The notes beneath the pieces were generated by a model. It was not told the origin of the DNA, did no database searches, and saw only the letters and a program-made list of their open reading frames with translations. A stretch of DNA of 64,000 bases. Source: Chitinolyticbacter meiyuanensis. GTDB taxonomy: Bacteria; Pseudomonadota; Gammaproteobacteria; Burkholderiales; Chitinibacteraceae. Where the stretch lies: positions 2,733,925 through 2,797,924 of the forward strand of contig NZ_CP041335.1 in assembly GCF_008033135.1 (NCBI RefSeq). The letters run 5' to 3'. How positions within the stretch are numbered: position 1 is the first letter of the stretch; each line of letters opens with the position of its first letter. Positions 1 to 7,840 of the stretch are shown here, piece by piece. The position numbers and the translations under genes are program-made.

Positions 1-137
1 CGACGCAGCGTGGCGCCCATGGCGCGAGCCTGGGCAATACCCAGCTCGGTCAGTGGGGAATCGCACTGGCCTTGCAGCCGGCGATCGCGGTTGTATTCGG
101 TCTGGCCATGGCGCAGCAGGTATAGGGTACGGTGCAT
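1..137 (-). CDS. Histidine phosphatase family protein (5' part, cut by window edge)
   Basis: Only the first 45 codons are in the window. They read MHRTLYLLRHGQTEYNRDRR and on, with the family signature LRHGQTEYNR at residues 8-17, where H10 would be the phosphorylated histidine, followed by the usual 'D.PLTELGIAQARAMG' segment. This is the phosphoglycerate-mutase-like/histidine phosphatase superfamily, whose members dephosphorylate small phospho-metabolites such as sugar phosphates or alpha-ribazole phosphate in the cytosol. The substrate cannot be told from this fragment. The start at 137 is the only ATG ahead of the RHG motif. The neighbouring channel gene ends 63 bp upstream on the same strand. 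Confidence 0.85.
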   Translation of the reverse strand, partial: MHRTLYLLRHGQTEYNRDRRLQGQCDSPLTELGIAQARAMGATLR

Positions 138-200
138 CGGTCGAACTGGATCGGGAAAAGACGACAGTGTAATGGTCGGCCCTTGCCGCGCCAACGCAGC

Positions 201-1064
201 TTACTGTACCGCGCTTGCCGGATCGGCCATCGGCGCCGACGCGGTACGTGCATTGCCCGCTGGCTGCTTGGCCGGATAGAGCACTGCATAGGCCAGACCA
301 AATACCACTGCGCCGCCAACGAGGTTGCCCAGCGTTGCGGGAACCAGGTTGGCCCAGATGAACTGGCCCCAGCTCACGTCGAGCCCGGCCAGCATTGCGG
401 CGGGGATGAAGAACATGTTGGCGATGCTGTGCTCCAGCCCCAGCGCGACAAAGGCCATCACCGGCAGCCAGATCGCCACCATGCGGCCCAGCGTGTCACG
501 TGCGCTGTAGCCTTGCCAGGCGGCGAGGCACACCAGCAGGTTGGCGAGTACGCCCTTCATGAAGGTCATCCAGAACGGGTGCGACAGCTTGCCCTGCGCC
601 AGCTTCAGCAGATAAGCGGTCCAGGGCTCGCCCGGCACCAGAATGCCGGTCAGCCAGCCGAAGCACAGCGCGGCGAGCAGGGCACCGACGAAATTGCCGG
701 CGTACGACACGCCCAGCACCCGCGCCATGTCCGCCCCACCGATCTCGCGGCGCCAGGCAGCCACCGTCTGCGTGGCGCAGTTGGAGGTAAAGAGATCGAC
801 GCCGGTAAGCACTACAGCGATGAAGCCCAGCGGGAATACCGCGCCGAACACCAGTTTGACAAGGCCGGGATCGCTGCTTGCCAACCCGGTCATCCCGCCG
901 GCCACCACCAGCGCCAACAGGCCACCCAGCGCGATGTAGATGCCGCCCAGTACCGCCATCAGCCCGAGTCGTGGCAGCGGCAATGCCGCCTTGTCGACAG
1001 CGCCATGCGCTACGTAGTCGACGATTTCGGCAGGAGAGCGCAGGTTGGAAGCGGAATCAGACAT
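201..1064 (-). CDS. Formate/nitrite transporter (FNT) family channel
   Basis: 287 residues with about six hydrophobic segments, typical of the pentameric FNT channels (FocA/NirC) that pass formate, nitrite or related small anions across the inner membrane. Family-like features are the N-terminal 'SPAEIVDYVAHGAVDKAALP' region, the broken-helix segment 'LTGVDLFTSNC' and the later 'LEHSIANMFFIPAAML', which holds the conserved histidine and asparagine of the pore. The ATG at 1064 (MSDSASNLRS) was chosen because upstream codons are polar and unlike the family. A candidate FNR/ANR box lies about 100 bp upstream, as expected for a gene used at low oxygen. Formate versus nitrite specificity is not decidable here. 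Confidence 0.9.
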   Translation of the reverse strand: MSDSASNLRSPAEIVDYVAHGAVDKAALPLPRLGLMAVLGGIYIALGGLLALVVAGGMTGLASSDPGLVKLVFGAVFPLGFIAVVLTGVDLFTSNCATQTVAAWRREIGGADMARVLGVSYAGNFVGALLAALCFGWLTGILVPGEPWTAYLLKLAQGKLSHPFWMTFMKGVLANLLVCLAAWQGYSARDTLGRMVAIWLPVMAFVALGLEHSIANMFFIPAAMLAGLDVSWGQFIWANLVPATLGNLVGGAVVFGLAYAVLYPAKQPAGNARTASAPMADPASAVQ

Positions 1065-1162
1065 GGCGATAAACCGGGCTATTGCAATGCCATCGTTATA
1101 CCGCCGCCCTTCACGCCCGGGATGTGGCAAATGAACAAAGCGCCGTGAAATGCGGTGCTTTG

Positions 1163-1176
1163 CTGATCCAGATCAA
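1163..1176 (-). promoter_or_regulatory. Candidate FNR/ANR box upstream of the FNT channel gene
   Basis: On the minus strand the sequence is TTGATCTGGATCAG, a 9-of-10 match to the FNR consensus TTGAT-N4-ATCAA. It lies in the 136-bp gap between the coq7 stop and the FNT start, centred about 105 bp before the start codon. FNT genes are commonly FNR-activated in other bacteria. No convincing -10 element was assigned. Confidence 0.5.
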
Positions 1177-1200
1177 ACGCGGCCTGCTAGCGCACAGCGA

Positions 1201-1839
1201 TCACAGCCGGTAAGCCAGCGAGGTCATCACTTTGGAGGTGGCCTGCATCAGCGATTTCACCGGCAACGGCAGCTCGGCCGCGCCCAGCTCCACTGCGAGC
1301 TCGGCGTGTTCGGTTTCATCGGTGTGCATCTGGCTGACGATGGCGCGGCTCTTGGTATCCTGCGCCGGCAACTCCTGCAGATGGCCCTGCAGGTGGGCAC
1401 CGACCTGACGCTCGGTTTCCGCCAGAAAACCCAGGTTCCACTTGTCGCCGATCAGCCCGGCCGTTACGCCGATCGCCAGGCTGCCGGCATAACACAGCGG
1501 ATTGAGCACGCTGACGTGACCGCCAAGCTCGCGGATGCGGCGCTCGGTCCAGGCGAGGTGCTCCACCTCCTCGTGCGCGGCTTCGCGCAGCGCCTCGCGG
1601 GTGGCCGGATCACGCGCGGTGAGCGATTGCCCCTGATACAACGCCTGTGCACACACCTCGCCGCAATGATTCACGCGCATCAGGCCGGCGGCATGTGCCT
1701 TGTCGCCAGCGGAGAGCGCTGCCTCATCGATGATGTGTGCATCGGGATGCGGCCGGGCACTGCTGGCGCTGGCGGCCAGCGTGCGCAAGGCAAGGTCGAA
1801 TTCGGTGATCAGGGTGTCGATCGAAGGCAGTTTCAGCAT
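1201..1839 (-). CDS. coq7: Coq7-type ubiquinone biosynthesis diiron hydroxylase
   Basis: 212 residues. Coq7 hydroxylates the demethoxy-quinol ring late in ubiquinone synthesis, at the inner membrane, using a diiron centre held by two ferritin-like helix pairs. The ligand motifs are visible: 'RVNHCGEVCAQALYQGQ' (first Glu), 'HEEVEHLAW' (ExxH), a mid-protein Glu in 'FLAETERQVGAHL' and 'HTDETEHAELA' (second ExxH). Length and the final 'TSLAYRL' are typical. The start at 1839 gives MLKLPSIDTLITEFD, the usual Coq7 N-terminus; the longer frame upstream is not conserved-looking. The gene is divergent from the periplasmic cyclophilin gene across an 83-bp gap. Confidence 0.95.
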   Translation of the reverse strand: MLKLPSIDTLITEFDLALRTLAASASSARPHPDAHIIDEAALSAGDKAHAAGLMRVNHCGEVCAQALYQGQSLTARDPATREALREAAHEEVEHLAWTERRIRELGGHVSVLNPLCYAGSLAIGVTAGLIGDKWNLGFLAETERQVGAHLQGHLQELPAQDTKSRAIVSQMHTDETEHAELAVELGAAELPLPVKSLMQATSKVMTSLAYRL

Positions 1840-1922
1840 GGATGGATCTCTGGCGGAACGCGGATTCCGGCGGGGGTGCGTGCTATGATACCCGCCATTT
1901 CCCCACACCGAGTCACACGTCG

Positions 1923-2519
1923 ATGAAATCGCTGCTTTGCGCCGCTCTGCTCTTCGTTGCTGGTACCGCCCTGGCTGCCGACCCGCAGGTCGAACTCGTC
2001 ACCAACAAGGGCAAGATCGTGCTGGAGCTGTACCCCGAGAAAGCGCCGGCCACCGTGGCCAACTTCCTGCAGTACGTAAAGGACAAGCACTACGATGGCA
2101 CCGTGTTCCACCGCGTGGTGCGTGATTTCGTGATCCAGGGCGGCGGCTTCGATACCAAGGGCAATCAGAAGGCCACCCGCCCGCCAGTGAAGAACGAAGC
2201 CAAGGCTACCGTCGAGGCTGGCCTCAAGAATGATCGCGGTACTGTGGCGATGGCCCGCACCAACGATCCGCATTCGGCCACCAGCCAGTTCTACGTGAAC
2301 CTGAAGAACAATGATTCGCTGAACTGGCCGTCATTCGACGGCTGGGGCTATACCGTATTCGGCAAGGTCATCGCCGGCATGGACGTGGTCGACAAGATCG
2401 GCCAGGTACAGGTGATGCCGGGCGATGCGCCGGCCGACGAGATCGTGATCCAGAGCGCGCGCGAACTGCCCGCCAAGGAAACGGCCAAGGCCCCGAAGAA
2501 AGACAGCAAGAGCAAGTAA
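1923..2519 (+). CDS. ppiA: Periplasmic cyclophilin-type peptidyl-prolyl isomerase
   Basis: 198 residues beginning with a clear signal peptide (MKSLLCAALLFVAGTALA, cleavage before ADPQ), so it should act in the periplasm on proline bonds of folding exported proteins. The cyclophilin core follows with 'GTVFHRVVRDFVIQGGGF' (catalytic Arg/Phe region), 'GTVAMARTNDPHSATSQFYVN' and 'GYTVFGKVIAGMDVVDKI'. The C-terminus is a lysine-rich tail (KETAKAPKKDSKSK) not part of the fold. It sits 18 bp ahead of a second, signal-less cyclophilin, so the two probably form one transcription unit covering periplasm and cytosol. Confidence 0.93.
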   Translation: MKSLLCAALLFVAGTALAADPQVELVTNKGKIVLELYPEKAPATVANFLQYVKDKHYDGTVFHRVVRDFVIQGGGFDTKGNQKATRPPVKNEAKATVEAGLKNDRGTVAMARTNDPHSATSQFYVNLKNNDSLNWPSFDGWGYTVFGKVIAGMDVVDKIGQVQVMPGDAPADEIVIQSARELPAKETAKAPKKDSKSK

Positions 2520-2537
2520 CCAGAGGAAGAACCACCC

Positions 2538-3038
2538 ATGACCCAAGTCAAGCTCACCACCAGCCTCGGCGAGATCGTGCTGGAGCTCGATGAAGCCAAG
2601 GCGCCCAAGACCGTCGCCAACTTCGTGCAATATGTGAACGACGGCCACTACGACGGTACCGTGTTCCACCGCGTGATCAATGGCTTCATGATCCAGGGCG
2701 GCGGTTTCGAGCCCGGCCTCAAGCAAAAGCCGACCCGCGACACCATCGAGAACGAAGCTGCCAACGGTCTGAAGAACGATGCCTACACCATCGCCATGGC
2801 ACGCACGCCCGATCCGCATTCGGCAAGCTCGCAGTTCTTCATCAACGTGGCCAACAACGACTTCCTGAACTTCCAGCTGCCTACCCCGCAAGGCTTCGGC
2901 TACTGCGTGTTCGGCAAGGTCAGCAGCGGCCAGGACGTGGTCGACGCGATCAAGGGCGTGAAGACCGGCAGCCGCGGCTTCCACCAGGATGTGCCGAACG
3001 AGGACGTGTCCATCGTCAAGGCCGAAGTGCTGGCCTGA
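2538..3038 (+). CDS. ppiB: Cytosolic cyclophilin-type peptidyl-prolyl isomerase B
   Basis: 166 residues, the standard length for PpiB, with no signal peptide. Key segments are 'GTVFHRVINGFMIQGGGF', 'AMARTPDPHSASSQFFIN' and 'GYCVFGKVSSGQDVVDAI'. It catalyses cis-trans isomerisation of peptidyl-proline bonds in the cytosol. A purine-rich ribosome binding site (agaggaag) lies about 8 nt before the ATG. It shares the long FHRV...IQGGGF block with the periplasmic copy immediately upstream, suggesting an old tandem duplication or co-recruitment. A strong hairpin terminator follows. Confidence 0.96.
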   Translation: MTQVKLTTSLGEIVLELDEAKAPKTVANFVQYVNDGHYDGTVFHRVINGFMIQGGGFEPGLKQKPTRDTIENEAANGLKNDAYTIAMARTPDPHSASSQFFINVANNDFLNFQLPTPQGFGYCVFGKVSSGQDVVDAIKGVKTGSRGFHQDVPNEDVSIVKAEVLA

Positions 3039-3056
3039 TTGCGTTTCAACGCAGTT

Positions 3057-3085
3057 AAAAACGCGGCTTCATGCCGCGTTTTTCT
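3057..3085 (+). terminator. Rho-independent terminator after ppiB
   Basis: Stem ACGCGGC (3061-3067) pairs with GCCGCGT (3073-3079) around the loop TTCAT. An A-run precedes it and a T-run (TTTTTCTTT) follows, so it is probably bidirectional in form. It separates the cyclophilin pair from lpxH 14 bp later. Confidence 0.85.
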
Positions 3086-3098
3086 TTAACATCGCCCC

Positions 3099-3866
3099 AT
3101 GCCTCGCCGCACGTTATTCATCTCCGATCTGCATCTGTCGCCAGCCGACCCGGCCACGGCCCAGGCCTTCGCACGGTTCCTTGCGGATACCGCGCGCGAA
3201 GCAGATGCACTCTACATCCTGGGCGACCTGTTCGAGGTCTGGGTCGGTGATGATCAGCTGGACGAACCGTTCTACGCCAACGTGGCCCGCCAGCTCAAGG
3301 CACTCGCCGACCATGGCGTGGCGGTGTACTTCATGGCGGGCAACCGCGATTTTCTCTGCGGCGATCGCTTTGCCCGCGAGGCAGGGCTGACTGTGCTCGC
3401 CGACCCGTCGGTAGTCACTACAGCCGGCCAGCGCCTGCTGCTGGCGCACGGTGACGCACTCTGCACCGACGATGCAGGCTACCAGCGCTTTCGCCGCATC
3501 GTGCGCCACCCGCTCACCCAATGGTTGTGGCTGCGGCTGCCCTATCGCTGGCGCAACCGCAAGGCCGCGCAGATCCGCGATCAGTCGAGCAGCATGAACC
3601 GCAGCAAGGCGGCCTACATCATGGACGTGAACCCGGATGCGGTCGTACAACTGATGCGGGATAACCAGTGCGACACACTGATCCACGGCCACACCCACCG
3701 GCCCACCAAGCACACCGTGGCCAGCGGCACCCGCTGGGTGCTGCCAGACTGGCATGCCGGTGTTGGCGGCTATTTGCGCGTGAACGAACGGGAGCTGACG
3801 TTGCTGAAGTTGGATGGACAGCGCTGGCCGATATCGACCGCGGCAAAAGAGTTCACTGCCGGTTGA
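3099..3866 (+). CDS. lpxH: UDP-2,3-diacylglucosamine diphosphatase LpxH
   Basis: 255 residues. LpxH hydrolyses UDP-2,3-diacylglucosamine to lipid X plus UMP in lipid A synthesis, at the cytosolic face of the inner membrane. The calcineurin-like metal motifs are all present: 'ISDLHLSP' (D10, H12), 'LGDLFEVW' (D43), 'GNRDFLCG' (N82-D84), 'LLLAHGDAL' and 'LIHGHTHRP'. Length fits the family. The ATG at 3099 follows the ppiB terminator closely, so its promoter must overlap that terminator or transcription reads through. The 3' end overlaps the convergent EI24-type gene by 14 bp. Confidence 0.96.
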   Translation: MPRRTLFISDLHLSPADPATAQAFARFLADTAREADALYILGDLFEVWVGDDQLDEPFYANVARQLKALADHGVAVYFMAGNRDFLCGDRFAREAGLTVLADPSVVTTAGQRLLLAHGDALCTDDAGYQRFRRIVRHPLTQWLWLRLPYRWRNRKAAQIRDQSSSMNRSKAAYIMDVNPDAVVQLMRDNQCDTLIHGHTHRPTKHTVASGTRWVLPDWHAGVGGYLRVNERELTLLKLDGQRWPISTAAKEFTAG

Positions 3867-4692
3867 TATCGAAAGGTTGAATGCCCGAAAGCGCCGCCGG
3901 TTCAGGAGCCCGGCGTGCCGCCTGCAGCACCGACGTACACAGCCACGCCGGCAACAGCAGGTTGAGCAAAGGCACCAACAGCAATAGCGGGAACAGCAGC
4001 CCAAGGCATAGCAATACCCGGCGCTGGTGAGCATTGGGTGCAGGCAAGACCAGTCCGTCCCGCTGCATATGTCTGCGCACGGCTGCGTACAGGCTGCAGA
4101 CGTTCGTGTAGCAAAGAGCGGCCCACACCAGCAGGCCGGCAACCACGGGGATGCACAGTCCGATCAATACGGCGCCCAGCCATACCCAGTAGCGGGGCTT
4201 TGTCGGCTGCGTCAACGGATGCTCGAACGGCGTGATCGGTAGCCTCGTCATCGCGCGGCGCAGCAACAGCGGTACCGCCACCAGGCGTACGCTGAGCAGC
4301 ACGGCGATCAGGTAGCCGAGCACGAACAGCGCCCCGGCAGCGAGGGCCGTCAATGCGGCCAGTTGTGCCGTCTGCAGCAACCCGGCGCCCATCTGCCCCA
4401 TCGCCACCACGCTACCGGAACTGGTAGCTGGTGCGCCCCACAGCGTCAAGCTGCCGCCCAGCAGCAGGCCACCGATCCATAGTATTGCCGCACTCAACGA
4501 AGCCAGCGCCAGTGCCTTGCTGAAGTGGATGTAGGCCCACAGGCAAAGGCCGGCAAGCAGCACGCTCCAGCAGGCCGAGCGCCAGATCAGGCCCGGCGAA
4601 CAGGCGTCGATCAGCCCCTTGCCAAGGCAGACCAGCGCCGTCCGGCCGGCCATGCCCCATGCACGGAATCCGCGTTGCAGCGCGGCGTTCAT
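3853..4692 (-). CDS. EI24/CysZ-like integral membrane protein
   Basis: 279 residues with about five to six long hydrophobic segments (for example residues 40-60, 68-85, 105-140 and 170-195). The N-terminal 'GLIDACSPGLIWRSACWSVLL' and the near-C-terminal 'VPLLNLLLPAWLCTSVLQ' resemble the EI24 domain family, which includes the CysZ sulfate permease. Substrate is unknown, and no cys genes lie nearby. Its ATG overlaps the stop of the upstream gene (ATGA at 4689-4692), so the two are translationally coupled. Whether the coupling to an immunity-like protein has functional meaning is open. Confidence 0.7.
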   Translation of the reverse strand: MNAALQRGFRAWGMAGRTALVCLGKGLIDACSPGLIWRSACWSVLLAGLCLWAYIHFSKALALASLSAAILWIGGLLLGGSLTLWGAPATSSGSVVAMGQMGAGLLQTAQLAALTALAAGALFVLGYLIAVLLSVRLVAVPLLLRRAMTRLPITPFEHPLTQPTKPRYWVWLGAVLIGLCIPVVAGLLVWAALCYTNVCSLYAAVRRHMQRDGLVLPAPNAHQRRVLLCLGLLFPLLLLVPLLNLLLPAWLCTSVLQAARRAPEPAALSGIQPFDINRQ

Positions 4693-5327
4693 TCGGCGTT
4701 GGCCAGCTGCAGCAGCAGATCAAGCTGGACTGCCGCATCGCCGATCTCGAGCAGCTCCGGCACCTTGGCACCACCGAGGGCAAGCGCCGGAACGAAGCAG
4801 TAGCTTTGGCCCGTTTTCAAGGGCCCGAGCCGGGCGAATGCAGCGGCAAACAATTCGGCGTCGAGTAGCTCCGCCTGCGTCTCAGTGCTGCATAGCACAT
4901 CGTTGAACGCGGCCTCGAGCGACCAGGCCAGTACGCCCGCCTCTCTCAGGTTCGGATCGATGTAGGCGACGTCTGCGGCATCCTCGTCCAGGCGCCGGTA
5001 ATAGATCAGTAAACCAAATGCGGTCACCGCAATCGGCAGCCGCGATGGATTCTCCTCGTCGTACATCAGCCAGCCATACAGCGGGTGCTTGTAGTCATCG
5101 GGATTCACCAGCGTGATCAGGCCATTGCCATAGCGCCCCAGCCCCACTCGCTGCCAGAGCGTGAGCAGCGGTTCGGGCAGCAGGCCGCGATAACGCGCCA
5201 CCAGCTCGGTCGAGGCAGGGCGAACGTCCGTCGGCGCATGGCACTCGAGAAAGGGCTGCAAGGACAGCGCCTCGGTGCCGGGCGCAGCCGCCGGGCGCCG
5301 TAACAGCCGTGACCACCAGGAAGACAT
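4689..5327 (-). CDS. Tdi1-like (GAD-related/DUF1851) protein, possible orphan immunity protein
   Basis: 212 residues from the ATG at 5327, which has a GGAG ribosome site 6 nt upstream. The N-terminal half contains 'LPEPLLTLWQRVGLGRYGNG' and 'LVNPDDYKHPLYGW', matching the GAD-related fold. The C-terminal half contains 'FARLGPLKTGQSYCFVPALA', matching the DUF1851 consensus. Together these make the two-domain layout of Tdi1, the immunity protein for the type VI DNase toxin Tde1 in Agrobacterium. No toxin, VgrG or other type VI gene is in this window, so it would be an orphan or a housekeeping relative. Assignment rests on recalled consensus patterns. It overlaps the EI24-type gene by 4 bp. Confidence 0.65.
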   Translation of the reverse strand: MSSWWSRLLRRPAAAPGTEALSLQPFLECHAPTDVRPASTELVARYRGLLPEPLLTLWQRVGLGRYGNGLITLVNPDDYKHPLYGWLMYDEENPSRLPIAVTAFGLLIYYRRLDEDAADVAYIDPNLREAGVLAWSLEAAFNDVLCSTETQAELLDAELFAAAFARLGPLKTGQSYCFVPALALGGAKVPELLEIGDAAVQLDLLLQLANAE

Positions 5328-5406
5328 GGAACACTCCGCAGCGCAAAGCCCGGTTTTTAACATGCCGAGTCCGCGCCTGCCAGAACGCGCCGCGCCGGAG
5401 TCGCCA

Positions 5407-5434
5407 ACAAAAAGCCCGCCGTCAGGCGGGCTTT
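5407..5434 (-). terminator. Rho-independent terminator of mltD
   Basis: On the minus strand, AAAGCCCGCC pairs with GGCGGGCTTT around the loop TGAC and is followed by TTTTTGTT. It lies 17 bp past the mltD stop and about 80 bp before the Tdi1-like gene on the same strand, so that gene pair probably has its own promoter. Confidence 0.9.
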
Positions 5435-5450
5435 CCGGTTCGCATCCGCG

Positions 5451-7004
5451 TCAATCGGCCGGATCGATCACCACTTTCATCCCTGGCCGCAGCGGCTTGG
5501 GATTCCATCGCTTCAGATCGGCCAGCGCCACGTCATAGCGGCGGGCGATGTCGGACAGCGTATCGCCGCGCTTGGCGGTGTAGGTGCGCGGCTGCTTGCG
5601 GCTGCTGCGCTTGCCTTCCTTCTGCGCCACCTTGGCATCGCCCGACACCTTGAGCTGCTGGCCGGCGCGGATCTGGTTGTTGCGGATGCGGTTGAGTGCC
5701 TTCAGCTCATCCACCGTCATGTCAAAGCGCTGCGCCACGCTGTAGAGCGTGTCGCCGCGCTTCACGCGATAGCGGTCGGTCTTCTTCGGCACCGGCTTGG
5801 GCGCGTCCTGCTCGCCGGTATCGACCGGATCGGCTTCCTTGTTCACCTTGAGCGCAGCAAGTGCCGTGCGCTCACGCAGGTCCATGCCCGGTGTCAGCGG
5901 CACCAGAATGGTCTGGCCGCGCGCCACGCGGTCGCCCCCGGTCAGATCGTTGATTTCCAGCAGTTCGGACAAGGCGATGCCATGGCGCTCGGCCAGCTCG
6001 CCGAAGGTCTCGCCGGACTGGGTCACATAGGGTTGCCAGTTCAGCAGTGGCTTGTCGTAGCTGGCGAGGTTGCTCTGGAATACGTCCAGTTTTTCTGCCG
6101 GCAGCACCAGCTTGCGCTCGTCCTTGTGGGCGATTACCGGGCGGATGAAGCCGGGATTGAGCTTGAGCAGCTCGTCGACCGGAATCTCTGCGAGCTCCGC
6201 GGCGATCTGCACATCCATGTGCCGGCCGGTAGTGATGCCGACAAAGTACGGATCGTTGTTCAGCGCCGACAGGTGCACGCCGAAGGCGTCGGGATCGGCG
6301 ATGATATTGCGCACCGCCAAGAGCTTGGGCACGTAGTTTTCGGTCTCGACCGGCTTGCGCAGGTCCGAGTAGGTGAGCGGCAGGCCCGCGGCGCGGTTCT
6401 TCTCCAGCGCGCGGCCCACGGCACCCTCACCCCAGTTGTACGAGGCCAGCACCAGCTCCCAGTCGCCGAACATGCCGTACAGCACCTGCAGGTAATCGAG
6501 TGCGGCGCTGGTCGCGGCGATCACGTCACGACGGCCGTCGTACCACCAGGTGCGCTCCAGGCCATAGTGCTTGCCGGTGGCGGGCATGAACTGCCACATG
6601 CCGCCGGCGCCCACCACCGACACGGCCTTGGGGTTGTACGCCGACTCGATCATGGGCAGCAGCGCGATCTCCATCGGCATGCCGCGTTTTTCCACTTCGG
6701 TGGCGACGTAATAGAGGTAGCGCGAGCCGCGCTCGACGATACGGTTCAGGTAGTCGGGCCGGCTGGCATAGTAGTTTTCCCATTTCTCGACCAGCGGACT
6801 ATCGAGCTCGTTCATGGCAAAGCCGGCGCGGATGCGGTCCCACAGGCTGGGGTATTGCGCGCGGTTGGCATCGCCGAACAGGTATTCGGTCACCATGGGA
6901 TCGGCCGGCTCGGTGACGAGATCGGTCTCGGACAGTGCGACGGGATCGTTGGCGAAAGCGAGGACGGGAAACAGCAGGCACGCGGCGATCAGGCGGAATT
7001 TCAT
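5451..7004 (-). CDS. mltD: Membrane-bound lytic murein transglycosylase D with three LysM domains
   Basis: 517 residues with an N-terminal signal peptide (MKFRLIAACLLFPVLAFA). MltD cleaves peptidoglycan glycan strands non-hydrolytically to leave 1,6-anhydro-muramyl ends. The SLT catalytic domain contains 'LLPMIESAYNPKAVS' with the catalytic glutamate and 'GAGGMWQFMPATGKHYGL'. Three LysM peptidoglycan-binding domains follow: 'YVTQSGETFGELAERHG', 'YRVKRGDTLYSVAQRF' and 'YTAKRGDTLSDIARRY', the last ending at the C-terminus. No lipobox cysteine is evident, so attachment may rely on LysM binding. The gene is transcribed alone and ends at a strong terminator. In the flanking gap gloB lies 92 bp upstream on the same strand. 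Confidence 0.95.
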   Translation of the reverse strand: MKFRLIAACLLFPVLAFANDPVALSETDLVTEPADPMVTEYLFGDANRAQYPSLWDRIRAGFAMNELDSPLVEKWENYYASRPDYLNRIVERGSRYLYYVATEVEKRGMPMEIALLPMIESAYNPKAVSVVGAGGMWQFMPATGKHYGLERTWWYDGRRDVIAATSAALDYLQVLYGMFGDWELVLASYNWGEGAVGRALEKNRAAGLPLTYSDLRKPVETENYVPKLLAVRNIIADPDAFGVHLSALNNDPYFVGITTGRHMDVQIAAELAEIPVDELLKLNPGFIRPVIAHKDERKLVLPAEKLDVFQSNLASYDKPLLNWQPYVTQSGETFGELAERHGIALSELLEINDLTGGDRVARGQTILVPLTPGMDLRERTALAALKVNKEADPVDTGEQDAPKPVPKKTDRYRVKRGDTLYSVAQRFDMTVDELKALNRIRNNQIRAGQQLKVSGDAKVAQKEGKRSSRKQPRTYTAKRGDTLSDIARRYDVALADLKRWNPKPLRPGMKVVIDPAD

Positions 7005-7096
7005 GGTGCGCGTACGCGAGATGGCGGGAACAAGGCTGCGATGGTGCCGCCCATGTTGCAGCGTGTCAACGCAAGCCGACCGCTGCCCGGACCCGG

Positions 7097-7840
7097 CTAG
7101 CGAAAGCCGTTGCGGCGTTCACGCAGCGCAGTAAACGTCGCCAGCATATCGCCCGGCGTACCGGTCGCCCGCTGCAGCGCCGGCTCGCCTGCGCGCAGGA
7201 AGGGATTGGTGGCGCGTTCCTCGTCGATGCGGCCAGGCAATGTCGGCTCATCCCGCACGCGTCGCGCGCTGTCGCGTGCCCAGCGCGCCTGCAGCGCGGC
7301 ATTGTCGGGTTCAACTTCACGGGCAAAGCGCAGGTTGGTCAGCGTGTATTCATGGGTGCAGCAGACCAGGGTGTCGTCCGGCAAGGCAGCGAGCCGGCCG
7401 AGCGAGCCGTGCATCTGCGCGGGCGAACCTTCGAATAGCCGGCCGCAACCGGCGCCGAACAAAGTGTCGCCACAAAACAGCCACGGCGCGGCGTGATAGG
7501 CGAGATGGTCGAGCGTGTGGCCGGGCACCGACAATACCGCGAAATGAAGCCCGAGCGCGTCCACGGTTTCGCCACCGGACAAGGGCCGATTCACCTGTGG
7601 CACCCGGGCCGGGCCGAAGATCGGCAATCCAGGCGCAGCAGCTGCGAGAACCGGCAGGCCCTCGACGTGGTCCCAGTGGTGATGCGTGACCAGCACCGCA
7701 CACAGCGTCAACCGGCGCTCGGCCAGCCAGCGCAACAATGGCTCGCCGCGGCCGGGATCGACTGCCAGCGCCTGCCGGTCATCGTGCAAAACCCAGATAT
7801 AATTGTCTTCCAGTATCGGCAAGGCTTCGAGTTGCAGCAT
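7097..7840 (-). CDS. gloB: Hydroxyacylglutathione hydrolase (glyoxalase II)
   Basis: 247 residues. GloB hydrolyses S-lactoylglutathione to lactate and glutathione, completing methylglyoxal detoxification in the cytosol. The metallo-beta-lactamase metal motif THHHWDH lies at residues 52-58, with further ligands in 'LSVPGHTLDH', 'LFCGDTLFGAGCGR' and 'CTHEYT'. The C-terminal 'LRERRNGFR' is typical of the family. The start is fixed by MLQLEALPILEDNYIWVL, preceded by AGAGGA 6 nt upstream. That ATG shares the palindrome CATG (7838-7841) with the ATG of the divergent methyltransferase gene, so each gene's 5' control region lies inside or against the other. Confidence 0.96.
   Translation of the reverse strand: MLQLEALPILEDNYIWVLHDDRQALAVDPGRGEPLLRWLAERRLTLCAVLVTHHHWDHVEGLPVLAAAAPGLPIFGPARVPQVNRPLSGGETVDALGLHFAVLSVPGHTLDHLAYHAAPWLFCGDTLFGAGCGRLFEGSPAQMHGSLGRLAALPDDTLVCCTHEYTLTNLRFAREVEPDNAALQARWARDSARRVRDEPTLPGRIDEERATNPFLRAGEPALQRATGTPGDMLATFTALRERRNGFR

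Noticed and set aside
132..1148. Long plus-strand open frame over the formate channel gene
   Set aside because: Arginine/glutamine/histidine-rich translation with no family pattern; it is the shadow of the minus-strand FNT gene, which has clear membrane helices and pore motifs.
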